A stretch of DNA of 64,000 bases from positions 62,001 through 126,000 of the forward strand of contig NZ_KB898706.1 in assembly GCF_000377745.1 (NCBI RefSeq), in the 5' to 3' direction. A program made the position numbers and the translations under genes. The notes under the pieces were generated by a model. The model worked only from the letters and a program-made list of their open reading frames with translations, was not told the DNA's origin and ran no database searches. Shown here piece by piece: positions 1 to 7,573 of the stretch. This DNA is from Gilvimarinus chinensis DSM 19667. GTDB taxonomy: Bacteria; Pseudomonadota; Gammaproteobacteria; Pseudomonadales; Cellvibrionaceae. Position 1 is the first letter of the stretch. Each line of letters starts with the position of its first letter.

Positions 1-1035
1 TGGATAATTAAAGAGGAATATTCCGACACTCTTGAGATTGCACAAATAATCACAGAACCCGAATCTTTGTTGTTAGGCCAAGTTACCGTAGATACTAACG
101 CCATTCGGCAGTCTAATGAATCTAGCCCTACATCCATAAGCAAGAAAGAGGATGATTCTGGTCAAGATCATCCTCTTATATCTCGATATCAAGGTAGCGC
201 TATTACGCATTACTTTCAGACTGAGTTTGCCGAGGTACGTCTTGCCACTGGTGTTGTGGATGAGAACGATAAAGTACCGCACCTAAACCTGAAAGGTAAA
301 TCGACTCTAATTGGCTATGCAGCCTCTAAAGATCAGTCAACATTGCAAGTGTTCGAGAATTATCTCGATGCGCTAAAAAAATCTGGTTTTGAAATTTTAT
401 TTCAGTGTGAGCATAGATCATGCGGGGATGAACAAATACAGCACTTGTGGAGCGGTTCATCACAAAGTGGGCGCTTTGGTAATGCGATAACCACAAGCAC
501 TTATGCTAATGATGATTACCGTATGCTTACGGCAAAAAAAGAGATTGGCAACAAAGAGGTTTATTTATCCGTCTATATATATAAAGGCGGCGCCATTGAT
601 GAAGTTGAAATCGTACACGATATTGTAGAGCCCACCCAAATGACCACCGATCGAGTTAGTATTAATACTGAATACTTGGAAGACTCCCTCGCCCGGGAGG
701 GTAAAGTGGTTTTGCACGGCTTAAACTTTGATACCGGTAAAGCAGAATTACTGTCTAGCTCACAGCAAGCGCTTGACGTTATTGTGGCATACCTAGAGTC
801 GGCGCCCGAGCAACAGTTTTACGTAGTGGGCCATACGGACACTAGGGGAGATCATGCGCTTAATATGCAATTATCGAAAGATCGCGCCGAGAGTATTCGC
901 GGGGCGTTAGTGGAGCAAGGCGTAACAGCGGATCGCTTAATGGCCGCCGGTGTTGGCGCCATGGCGCCGGTTAGCACCAACGGATCGGACGATGGTCGCG
1001 CGAAAAACCGCCGGGTAGAGTTGGTGTTGCATTAA
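1..1035 (+). CDS. DUF4892 / OmpA-like domain protein, 5' end outside window
   Basis: The reading frame is open from the first base of the window, so the gene is cut at its 5' end; the TTG at 67 is probably not the real start. The N-terminal part resembles the DUF4892 family (aromatic/acidic stretch, then a Cys-containing EHRSCG segment). The last 110 residues are an OmpA C-terminal domain, with the GHTDTRGD motif, the LSKDRAESI helix and the terminal GRAKNRRVEL motif that binds peptidoglycan meso-DAP. The product is probably an envelope protein tied to peptidoglycan. The DUF4892 part has no known function. The call is secure for the OmpA domain and less so for the N-terminal domain. Confidence 0.85.
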   Translation, partial: WIIKEEYSDTLEIAQIITEPESLLLGQVTVDTNAIRQSNESSPTSISKKEDDSGQDHPLISRYQGSAITHYFQTEFAEVRLATGVVDENDKVPHLNLKGKSTLIGYAASKDQSTLQVFENYLDALKKSGFEILFQCEHRSCGDEQIQHLWSGSSQSGRFGNAITTSTYANDDYRMLTAKKEIGNKEVYLSVYIYKGGAIDEVEIVHDIVEPTQMTTDRVSINTEYLEDSLAREGKVVLHGLNFDTGKAELLSSSQQALDVIVAYLESAPEQQFYVVGHTDTRGDHALNMQLSKDRAESIRGALVEQGVTADRLMAAGVGAMAPVSTNGSDDGRAKNRRVELVLH

Positions 1036-1239
1036 TCGTCGTGAGGCTCACTGGGTAATTTTAACGCTTAAAAGCTGCCGAGACGCAGATTTTGAGCTTT
1101 AACTTTACCTAAAGAGGCGCATCGTAGCCCGTTATGCCAACAAATCGACGAATTTCTGGCTCGGCGGGACAGGCCTGTGTACAAACTCTAGTCGGCACCG
1201 CAAAATACGGTTAAAAGGTGCCTAAATACGGAGTTATTG

Positions 1240-1488
1240 ATGCGATCTCTTGTTATCATTCTGGTGATGTTGGGGCTGTGCTGGTTTTTAACTGATGTGC
1301 GCTCCGAGAATAGTTTTTTTAACCTCTTTATGCCTTTATGCGGAGTGCTGTTTGGCCTGGCGTTAATGGTTTGGCTGGTGTTCGCCTTAGCCTCACGCCG
1401 TAGTTCCGGCCCAGAGCCCACAGCCTATGACATGCTGGACTCCCACGACCACGGAAGTGGCGATAGCGGCGGCTCGGGTAGTGATTAA
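1240..1488 (+). CDS. Small two-helix membrane protein, unknown function
   Basis: The product is an 82-residue protein with two hydrophobic segments (about residues 3-18 and 29-50) and a hydrophilic tail rich in Asp, Ser, Gly and His. I chose the ATG at 1240 rather than the in-frame TTG at 1237, because GGAG at 1230-1233 gives it a proper Shine-Dalgarno spacing. It stands alone, 200 bp after the OmpA-domain gene. I do not recognise the family. It is probably an inner-membrane protein with a soluble C-terminal tail. Confidence 0.6.
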   Translation: MRSLVIILVMLGLCWFLTDVRSENSFFNLFMPLCGVLFGLALMVWLVFALASRRSSGPEPTAYDMLDSHDHGSGDSGGSGSD

Positions 1489-1492
1489 CAGA

Positions 1493-1521
1493 CAAAAAAA
1501 TGGGTAGCCGGAAGGCTACCC
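1493..1521 (-). terminator. Probable Rho-independent terminator for the nir operon
   Basis: A perfect 8-bp stem (GGGTAGCC at 1502-1509, GGCTACCC at 1514-1521) closes a GGAA loop. On the minus strand it is followed by a run of seven T, the form expected for transcription arriving from nirD, whose stop is 275 bp away. On the plus strand the stem is followed only by TTAA, so it would end the small membrane-protein gene less efficiently. Confidence 0.6.
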
Positions 1522-1620
1522 TTAAGTCCGATATCATTAAACTATCGGGGGAAGAAACCGTTTAAGCGAGTTATCTTAATTTTTACTCGGCAACCCGCCT
1601 CTGCAAATTATTACAATTTT

Positions 1621-1690
1621 GTTCAGCGTTCAGCGTTCAGCGTTCAGCGTTCAGCGTTCAGCGTTCAGCGTTCAGCGTTCAGCGTTCAGC
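1621..1690. repeat. Ten perfect tandem copies of the heptamer GTTCAGC
   Basis: Ten uninterrupted, identical copies of GTTCAGC fill 70 bp exactly. They lie between the putative nir terminator and the nirD stop, in the rest of a 308-bp stretch (1489-1796) where I see no gene. A plus-strand frame through the repeat would encode a repetitive Phe-Ser-Val-Gln-Arg-Ser-Ala peptide, but it has no ribosome binding site and reads on into the antisense of nirD. The tract should vary in copy number by slipped-strand replication. Confidence 0.95.
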
Positions 1691-1796
1691 CCATTCTCCG
1701 TCTCCCGTCCACCCTTCTCCATAGTAAGAGCCGGTGGCAGCGCCTTCCTGCGCCGCGATTCTGCCATTATCAGTCTAGAGGGACTCAACGGAAGCG

Positions 1797-2150
1797 TTAA
1801 ACGGCAACGCAGACTTTGCCGTTTTCAACTTTTACTGCATAGGCGGTAATGCTGTGCTCAGGGCTTTCGAGGCACTCGCCGGTTCTCAGGTCGTAATGTT
1901 CTTTGTACAGCGGTGAGGCAACGCAAATGCGCTCGCCCTGAGTGCCGATGATGCCCCGCGACAGGACATTGGCTTTGCCAATGGGGTCGTAGTTGTCGAT
2001 GGCGAAAACCTCGTCCAACTTGCCGACATAAAAAATGGCGATTTGTTTGCCGTCGATCAGGGCACAGACACCGGTATCGGCGTCCAGCGCGTTTTTGTCA
2101 CACACTTCTACCCACTGGGTCTGTTGGCTGCTTGCTGCGTTTTCACTCAT
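1797..2150 (-). CDS. nirD: Assimilatory nitrite reductase small subunit
   Basis: This 117-residue NirD works with NirB to reduce nitrite to ammonium with NAD(P)H in the cytoplasm. The fold is Rieske-like, but the cluster-binding Cys and His pairs are absent, as is normal for NirD. The ICVASPLYKEHYDLRTGECL segment matches the family. The start has a good Shine-Dalgarno (AAGGAG), and the gene follows nirB after 13 bp, so the two are co-transcribed and probably translated in step. It is the last gene of the cobA-nirB-nirD unit. Confidence 0.95.
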   Translation of the reverse strand: MSENAASSQQTQWVEVCDKNALDADTGVCALIDGKQIAIFYVGKLDEVFAIDNYDPIGKANVLSRGIIGTQGERICVASPLYKEHYDLRTGECLESPEHSITAYAVKVENGKVCVAV

Positions 2151-2163
2151 TGTCTGTTGCTCC

Positions 2164-4710
2164 TTAAGCCGTCACTTCGACGGTGGGAATGTGGTTCTCG
2201 CGTTCTTTTTCGTTGGCGGGGCGGCGCTGATCGCGCTCGACCACATAGGCCAGGTTGCTGTCGGTTTCGTCGCTGTTAACAAAGTGACGGAAGCGCTTGA
2301 GTTTCTCGGGGTTCTCGATGGTGGTTTTCCACTCGCACTGATATTTGCCGATGTTGCTGGTCATATCGTCTTCCAGTTCTTGACCAATGCTCAGCTTGTC
2401 ATCGATGACCACTTCGCGCAGATAATCCAAACCGCCTTCTAAGTTCTCCAGCCACACCGAGGTGCGCTGCAAGCGGTCGGCGGTGCGAATGTAGAACATC
2501 AACACTCGGTCGATATATTTCACCAGTGTTTCATCGTCCAGGTCAGTGGCAAAAAGATCGCCGTGGCGCGGACGCATACCGCCATTACCGCATACATACA
2601 GATTCCAGCCGTTTTCGGTGGCGATAACGCCAATGTCCTTGGACTGTGCTTCGGCGCATTCGCGAGTACAGCCCGATACCGCAAACTTAATTTTGTGAGG
2701 TGAGCGCAAACCTTTGTAGCGATTTTCTAAAGCGATGGCCATGCCTACACTGTCTTGCACCCCGTAGCGACACCAGGTACTACCCACACAGGATTTAACG
2801 GTACGCAGTGATTTACCGTAGGCGTGGCCGGTTTCAAAACCGGCATCTACCAGCTTTTTCCAGATGGCGGGTAACTCGTGCAATTGTGCGCCGAATAAAT
2901 CGATACGCTGACCGCCGGTAATTTTGGTGTACAGGTCGTACTCTTTGGCAACTTCACCCAACACAATTAACTTATCGGGGGTAATTTCACCGCCAGCCAC
3001 TCGGGGCACAATAGAGTAGGTGCCGTCCTTTTGCATATTGCCCAGGTAAATGTCGTTGGTATCCTGCAGCCCCATGTGCTTGTCTTCCAGCACATAATCG
3101 TTCCAGAAAGACGCTAAAATGGAACCTACAGTGGGCTTACAAATTTCACAGCCCAGGCCGCCGTTGCCGTGGCTTTCCAGCAGCTCGTCGAATGACTCGA
3201 TCTTTTTCACCCGGACAATATCGGCCAGCTCGGCGCGCGAGTAACTAAAGTGTTCGCAGAGGTGGTTGTTCACTTCCACGCCCAGATTTTTCAGCTCATT
3301 GTCCATCACGCTTTTCACCAGCGCGGCGCAGCCACCACAGCCGGTAGAGGCTTCGGTTTTGGCTTTAATGTCACCCATGGTACAGCAGCCACCCTGTACC
3401 GCCTCAACGATATCGCCTTTGGTCACATCCAGGCAGGAGCATAATTGTGCAGTATCGGGCAGAGCGTCTACACCCATGGCGGCACCGGCGCTGCCGTCCG
3501 AGGTGGGCAGAATTAATTGCTCCGGTGCGTCGGGTAAATCCATGCTGTTGACGCACATTTGTTGCAAGGTGCCGTAGGCTTCTACATCACCCACTAATAC
3601 TGCGCCCAATAATTTCTTGCGATCTTCGCTGACAATCAGGCGTTTGTAGACTTCGTTCACGCCGTCTTCGTAGGTGTAAGTTTGCGCACCGGGGGTGCGG
3701 GCATGGGCATCGCCCACACTGGCAACGTCCACGCCCAGCAATTTGAGCTTGGTGCTCATATCGGCGCCGGTAAATTGTTCTTCGCCGCCGTCAATGTGCG
3801 AAAAGGCGACCTTGGCCATTTGATAGCCGGGGGCCACCAAGCCGAAAATTTTGCTGTCCCACAAAGCGCACTCACCGATGGCGTAAATGTCTTCCACTGA
3901 GGTGCGGCAGAAGTTATCGATGACAATACCGCCGCGCTCGCCTACATCAATGCCACAGTTACGCGCCAGTTCGTCTTGGGGGCGAATACCGGCTGAGAAT
4001 AAAATCATGTCGGTTTCTAAATAGCTGCCGTCGGCGAACTCCATCCGGTAGCGGTGTTTTTCGCCTGCGGTGATGTGCTTGGTGTTCTTTTCGGTGTGAA
4101 CGTTTACATCCAGCGCTTCGACTTTACGGCGCAAGAGGTTGCCGCCGCCCTCGTCCAACTGTACGGCCATCAAGCGCGGGGCGAACTCAACCACGTGAGT
4201 TTCCAGGCCTAGGTTTTTTAACGCATTGGCCGCTTCCAGGCCCAGCAGGCCGCCACCGACCACCACGCCCACTTTGCTTTCTTGCGCTGAAGCGGTGATG
4301 TCTTCTAAATCTTCAATGGTACGATACACCAGGCAGTGGGGCTGATCTTTGCCGGGAATGGGCGGCACAAAAGGGTACGAGCCTGTGGCCAGAATCAGTT
4401 TGTCGTAACCCTCTACTTTGCCCGACGCCAGTTTTACGGTTTTGCTGTCGTGGTCTATATCTACAACTTTGTCATTGAGGGTGTAAACCACACCCGCGCT
4501 TTGGTAATGCTCTTCACTGGTAAGCATCAAGTCATCAACGGTAGACCCTGAGAAATAACTGGACAGTTTTACCCGGTCGTAGGCCAGACGCGGCTCTTCC
4601 GAAAAAGTCAGAATTTCGTAGTTTTCGGCATGATCACTGTTGATAATGCCGTCGATAAATTTGTGGCCGACCATACCATTGCCGACGACGATAACGCGTT
4701 GTTTACTCAT
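2164..4710 (-). CDS. nirB: Assimilatory NAD(P)H nitrite reductase large subunit
   Basis: NirB reduces nitrite to ammonium in the cytoplasm using FAD, iron-sulfur clusters and siroheme. At 848 residues it has the usual length. Domains in order: FAD-binding N-terminus with GNGMVG near residue 10; NAD(P)-binding GGGLLG near 155; a BFD-like [2Fe-2S] domain with CSC, GGCC and CGGC motifs around 420-460; then the ferredoxin-like and sulfite-reductase-type domain. Siroheme/[4Fe-4S] cysteines appear as CVGSTWC (Cys-x5-Cys) near 640 and CTREC (Cys-x3-Cys) about 40 residues later. All expected cofactor residues are present. The gene lies between cobA, which supplies siroheme, and nirD. Confidence 0.97.
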   Translation of the reverse strand: MSKQRVIVVGNGMVGHKFIDGIINSDHAENYEILTFSEEPRLAYDRVKLSSYFSGSTVDDLMLTSEEHYQSAGVVYTLNDKVVDIDHDSKTVKLASGKVEGYDKLILATGSYPFVPPIPGKDQPHCLVYRTIEDLEDITASAQESKVGVVVGGGLLGLEAANALKNLGLETHVVEFAPRLMAVQLDEGGGNLLRRKVEALDVNVHTEKNTKHITAGEKHRYRMEFADGSYLETDMILFSAGIRPQDELARNCGIDVGERGGIVIDNFCRTSVEDIYAIGECALWDSKIFGLVAPGYQMAKVAFSHIDGGEEQFTGADMSTKLKLLGVDVASVGDAHARTPGAQTYTYEDGVNEVYKRLIVSEDRKKLLGAVLVGDVEAYGTLQQMCVNSMDLPDAPEQLILPTSDGSAGAAMGVDALPDTAQLCSCLDVTKGDIVEAVQGGCCTMGDIKAKTEASTGCGGCAALVKSVMDNELKNLGVEVNNHLCEHFSYSRAELADIVRVKKIESFDELLESHGNGGLGCEICKPTVGSILASFWNDYVLEDKHMGLQDTNDIYLGNMQKDGTYSIVPRVAGGEITPDKLIVLGEVAKEYDLYTKITGGQRIDLFGAQLHELPAIWKKLVDAGFETGHAYGKSLRTVKSCVGSTWCRYGVQDSVGMAIALENRYKGLRSPHKIKFAVSGCTRECAEAQSKDIGVIATENGWNLYVCGNGGMRPRHGDLFATDLDDETLVKYIDRVLMFYIRTADRLQRTSVWLENLEGGLDYLREVVIDDKLSIGQELEDDMTSNIGKYQCEWKTTIENPEKLKRFRHFVNSDETDSNLAYVVERDQRRPANEKERENHIPTVEVTA

Positions 4711-4735
4711 GGCTTACTTCCTCTGCTAATACGGG

Positions 4736-5575
4736 TTAGGCGCTCAGGCTCTGGTAGTGGCTAGCGTCTTTTAGTTGTGATTCGATGACGTTAAGCTGCT
4801 GCGCTAAGTTAACCACGTCACCCACCATAATCAGCGCGGGAGACTTAACGTTATGCTCGCTGACAGCGTCGCTCAGCGTGCCAAGTTCGGTGGTAATAAC
4901 GCGCTGGTTGTCGCGACAACCGTTTTCGATAATGGCCGCCGGTGTCTTCGCGCTCAGGCCGGCGTTGGTCAGTTGCTGGCTGATTAATCCGGCGCGAGTG
5001 ACGCCCATATAAAACACCAGAGTATGGTTAAGGCCTGCCAACGCTTGCCAGTTAAGGTTTAACTCTTTTTCACCGTGCCCGGTGACCAGCGTGCAACCTT
5101 GAGAGACACCGCGGTGGGTGAGCGGGATATCCGCTGACGTTGCGCAACCGGAAGCGGCGGTAATACCGGGAATGACCTCTGCCTCACAGCCGGCCTGGCG
5201 CAGCTCCAACAGCTCTTCACCGCCGCGACCAAACACAAACGGATCGCCGCCTTTTATTCGGCACACGTTTAGGCCTCGCTGAGCGTGCTCTACCAGCATT
5301 TGATTTAGGTCGCTCTGGGCAACGCTGTGGCAGTTTTTAACTTTGCCTACGTAAATCGCGGGAACCTGCTTGGGGAATAGCTCTCGAATGTCACCGCTGA
5401 CTAATTGATCGAAAAAAATAACATCGGCACTTTCAATGGCGCGCACAGCTTTTACGGTGAGTAAATCAGCATCCCCCGGTCCCGCGCCTACCAACCAGAC
5501 TTTACCTTGCTGGTGAGAGGCTTTGTTGTTAAGGCTGACTACAGTTGAGGCTTTTTGTGTGCGTTGATTGTGCAT
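4736..5575 (-). CDS. cobA: Uroporphyrinogen-III C-methyltransferase (siroheme synthesis)
   Basis: The enzyme methylates uroporphyrinogen III twice with S-adenosylmethionine to give precorrin-2, the entry to siroheme. The 279-residue protein has only the methyltransferase half; the dehydrogenase/ferrochelatase part of CysG is missing. Family motifs are VGAGPGD near the N-terminus, the GRGGEEL segment, and the VIPGITAA and DIPLTHRG motifs. It is the first gene of the nir operon, 25 bp before nirB, which fits supply of siroheme to NirB. It reads from the sigma-54 promoter at 5641-5655. Confidence 0.93.
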   Translation of the reverse strand: MHNQRTQKASTVVSLNNKASHQQGKVWLVGAGPGDADLLTVKAVRAIESADVIFFDQLVSGDIRELFPKQVPAIYVGKVKNCHSVAQSDLNQMLVEHAQRGLNVCRIKGGDPFVFGRGGEELLELRQAGCEAEVIPGITAASGCATSADIPLTHRGVSQGCTLVTGHGEKELNLNWQALAGLNHTLVFYMGVTRAGLISQQLTNAGLSAKTPAAIIENGCRDNQRVITTELGTLSDAVSEHNVKSPALIMVGDVVNLAQQLNVIESQLKDASHYQSLSA

Positions 5576-5640
5576 GGTGCATTCTCGTGATGGTTCGGCT
5601 CGTAAAATTCAAAAAGCGATTTGTGTTGTCATGGGTAAGA

Positions 5641-5655
5641 GCAAAGAGGGTGCCA
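5641..5655 (-). promoter_or_regulatory. Sigma-54 promoter of cobA-nirB-nirD
   Basis: The minus strand reads TGGCACCCTCTTTGC: TGGCAC, then TTTGC, with exactly ten bases between the invariant GG (-24) and GC (-12). It matches the RpoN consensus at every strongly conserved position and points at cobA. Transcription should start near 5630, leaving a leader of about 55 nt. No other promoter is needed to explain the operon. Confidence 0.85.
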
Positions 5656-5785
5656 GACGATGAAATAAATTTTTCAATCGAAATTATGTTTTTAAAAACA
5701 TGGGGTTACATTTGAGGGTGACTCTGAGAATACAGCGGAGGAGAAATTTACGGTGCCTTACAGTGGGGCGCTATGCACCGCAATA

Positions 5786-5802
5786 AGCACCACAATAGTG
5801 TC
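5786..5802 (-). promoter_or_regulatory. NtrC-like binding site
   Basis: The minus strand reads GACACTATTGTGGTGCT, matching the core of the NtrC palindrome TGCACTA-N3-TGGTGCA at the central CACTA and TGGTGC blocks. It lies about 155-170 bp upstream of the predicted start at 5630, a usual enhancer distance for sigma-54 promoters. It implies induction of nirBD under nitrogen limitation. Confidence 0.6.
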
Positions 5803-5820
5803 GTTTAAGGTTTTTTGATG

Positions 5821-5837
5821 TGTGTTATTTTGGTGCG
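5821..5837 (+). promoter_or_regulatory. Second NtrC-like site (one good half)
   Basis: TGTGTTATTTTGGTGCG has a complete TGGTGC half-site with the TA and first TG in register, but the left half is degenerate. Two further matches flank it in the same spacer, so it is more likely to be part of an enhancer cluster than chance. Confidence 0.4.
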
Positions 5838-5871
5838 AATTTATTGTTTCTACCCAGTGCTGCCCTTTGTT

Positions 5872-5888
5872 TGGTCTATTTTGGTGCT
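5872..5888 (+). promoter_or_regulatory. Third NtrC-like site
   Basis: TGGTCTATTTTGGTGCT keeps CTA-N3-TGGTGC in register with the NtrC consensus. It is about 240-260 bp upstream of the predicted nir start and about 145 bp upstream of the moaA start. The cluster could therefore act on either side of this divergent spacer, although a sigma-54 promoter is visible only on the nir side. Confidence 0.45.
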
Positions 5889-6030
5889 CTCTGGTTTTTA
5901 ATTCCAATCGTCTGCCGCAGTATCTGCGCACTCTAGTGCTCGTGGTATACAATGGCTCGGATGGGTTTGGATATTGCTAGCTGATGCGATCAGGCACGGT
6001 TACGCCCTTCGTTTTTCAATAGGTTTGGTG

Positions 6031-7032
6031 ATGTCTTCTACGAATATGCTGGTCGATAAATTTGGCCGCACAGTCAATTATTTACGCATGTCGGTGACGG
6101 ACCGGTGTGATTTGCGTTGTGTCTATTGCATGGCTGAAGAGATGACATTTCTTCCGCGTAATCAGGTGTTAAGCCTAGAGGAGCTGGAACGCTTGGCTGC
6201 GGCGTTTACTCGTCTCGGTGTACGAAAACTACGCCTGACAGGGGGGGAGCCTTTGGTCCGGCAAGGGCTGGTGGGTTTAGTGGCGAAGTTACGTCAACTG
6301 CCAGACTTGGAGGAGTTGTGTTTAACCACCAATGGCACTCGGCTTGAGGACTGTGCAGCTGAGTTGAAAAAAGCCGGCTTAGATCGTCTTAATGTCAGTC
6401 TGGACACCTTGAATGCCGATAAATTTCGAGAGTTGACCCGCTTTGGTGACGTTCGCAAAGTGCTTAAGGGTATTGTCGCCGCACAAAAGGCGGGCTTTAA
6501 ACGCATAAAAATAAACTGCGTAGCATTGAAAAACCGCAATGCCGATGAGGTGGTATCGTTGGTTCGCTACGCCTTAGATCAGGGATTGGACATCAGTTTT
6601 ATTGAGGAGATGCCGCTGGGGAAGATTGATAGCCACGGGCGGGCGGCTGAATTTATCGCCAGTGCTGAACTGCGGAAAATAATCAGCGCGTACTTTCCTT
6701 TAGTCCCTTCTAGTTCTTCAAGTGGTGGGCCAGCAAGATACTGGATGAGCCCAGGGTTTGATTCGCGCATCGGATTTATATCGCCTCACAGTAATAATTT
6801 CTGTGCCAGTTGCAACCGGGTGCGGTTGACGGCTACTGGGCGTCTGTTGCTTTGCTTAGGGCAAGAGTACAGTACGGATTTACGCGCTGTACTGCGAGAA
6901 TTTCCTAACGATGAAGCAAGGCTGGAAGAGGTCATTGTGGCGTCTATGGCACTAAAGCCCAAAGAACACTCCTTTGATATCACTACAGATGAGCCGCAAA
7001 TTGTGCGGTTTATGAATACCACCGGAGGTTAG
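6031..7032 (+). CDS. moaA: GTP 3',8-cyclase (molybdenum cofactor synthesis)
   Basis: MoaA is a radical-SAM enzyme that, with MoaC, converts GTP to cyclic pyranopterin monophosphate. I start at the ATG at 6031 (333 residues), where the family's LVDKFGRTVNYLRMSVTDRC opening begins; the longer frame from 5974 has an unrelated N-terminus. Cys26, Cys30 and Cys33 form the SAM-cluster CxxxCxxC motif. Cys258, Cys261 and Cys275 bind the second [4Fe-4S] cluster. The protein ends in Gly-Gly, as needed for activity in MoaA enzymes. It heads moaA-moaB-moeA, divergent from nirBD. The molybdoenzyme it serves (probably nitrate reductase) is not in the window. Confidence 0.96.
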   Translation: MSSTNMLVDKFGRTVNYLRMSVTDRCDLRCVYCMAEEMTFLPRNQVLSLEELERLAAAFTRLGVRKLRLTGGEPLVRQGLVGLVAKLRQLPDLEELCLTTNGTRLEDCAAELKKAGLDRLNVSLDTLNADKFRELTRFGDVRKVLKGIVAAQKAGFKRIKINCVALKNRNADEVVSLVRYALDQGLDISFIEEMPLGKIDSHGRAAEFIASAELRKIISAYFPLVPSSSSSGGPARYWMSPGFDSRIGFISPHSNNFCASCNRVRLTATGRLLLCLGQEYSTDLRAVLREFPNDEARLEEVIVASMALKPKEHSFDITTDEPQIVRFMNTTGG

Positions 7033-7069
7033 ACCCGGTGGTTTGACCTTTTTGCTTTCTGGATTTTAT

Positions 7070-7573
7070 ATGTCAGCTAATCATAACTTTGTTGCTTTGA
7101 ATATCGCTGTTCTTACTGTTTCTGATACCCGGACTCACGACACGGACACATCGGGGCAGGCGTTGCAAGACTTACTGTCTGGCTGTGGCCACACTTTGGT
7201 AGAACGGGATTTAGTCAAAGATGATGTTTACCAAATTCGTGCGGTGGTGTCTAAGTGGATTGCCTCGCCTAAGGTGCAAGTAGTGCTCATTACCGGCGGT
7301 ACCGGTTTTGCCGGGCGAGATTCTACGGTGGAAGCTATGACGCCATTGTTTGATAAAACCGTCGTGGGTTTTGGCGAGTTGTTTCGCCAGGTGTCCTACC
7401 AAGAAATTGGCACGTCCACCATCCAGTCTCGCGCCACAGCGGGCCTTGCCAATCGCACATTGCTCTTTTGCCTGCCGGGCTCGACCGGTGCTTGCAAAAC
7501 CGCTTGGAGTATTATCGAAAGCCAACTGGATGCTCGTCACAAACCCTGTAATTTTGTTGGCCAGCTGCTATGA
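7070..7573 (+). CDS. moaB: Molybdenum cofactor biosynthesis protein B
   Basis: The product is 167 residues of the MoaB/MogA molybdopterin-binding fold, with VLTVSDTRT near the start, the GGTG substrate loop (ITGGTGFAGRDSTVEA) and LFCLPGSTGACKTAW near the end. MoaB-type proteins adenylylate molybdopterin or are close homologues of those that do. The ATG at 7070 is preferred to the earlier TTG-led frame because the family begins about ten residues before the VLTVSD motif. Its stop overlaps the moeA start (ATGA), which indicates translational coupling. Confidence 0.93.
   Translation: MSANHNFVALNIAVLTVSDTRTHDTDTSGQALQDLLSGCGHTLVERDLVKDDVYQIRAVVSKWIASPKVQVVLITGGTGFAGRDSTVEAMTPLFDKTVVGFGELFRQVSYQEIGTSTIQSRATAGLANRTLLFCLPGSTGACKTAWSIIESQLDARHKPCNFVGQLL

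Noticed and set aside
1621-1690. Heptamer tract as a CRISPR array
   Set aside because: The units are 7 bp, perfectly tandem and without spacers.
1619-1849. ORF encoding a Phe-Ser-Val-Gln-Arg-Ser-Ala repeat peptide
   Set aside because: The frame is an artefact of the GTTCAGC heptamers, lacks a ribosome site, and runs into the antisense of nirD.
2035-2442. 135-residue plus-strand ORF over nirD/nirB
   Set aside because: It is antisense to nirD and nirB, whose function is unambiguous; no family character.
5758-5952. 64-residue minus-strand ORF in the nir/moa spacer
   Set aside because: It overlaps the NtrC-like sites, has no Shine-Dalgarno and no recognisable motif.
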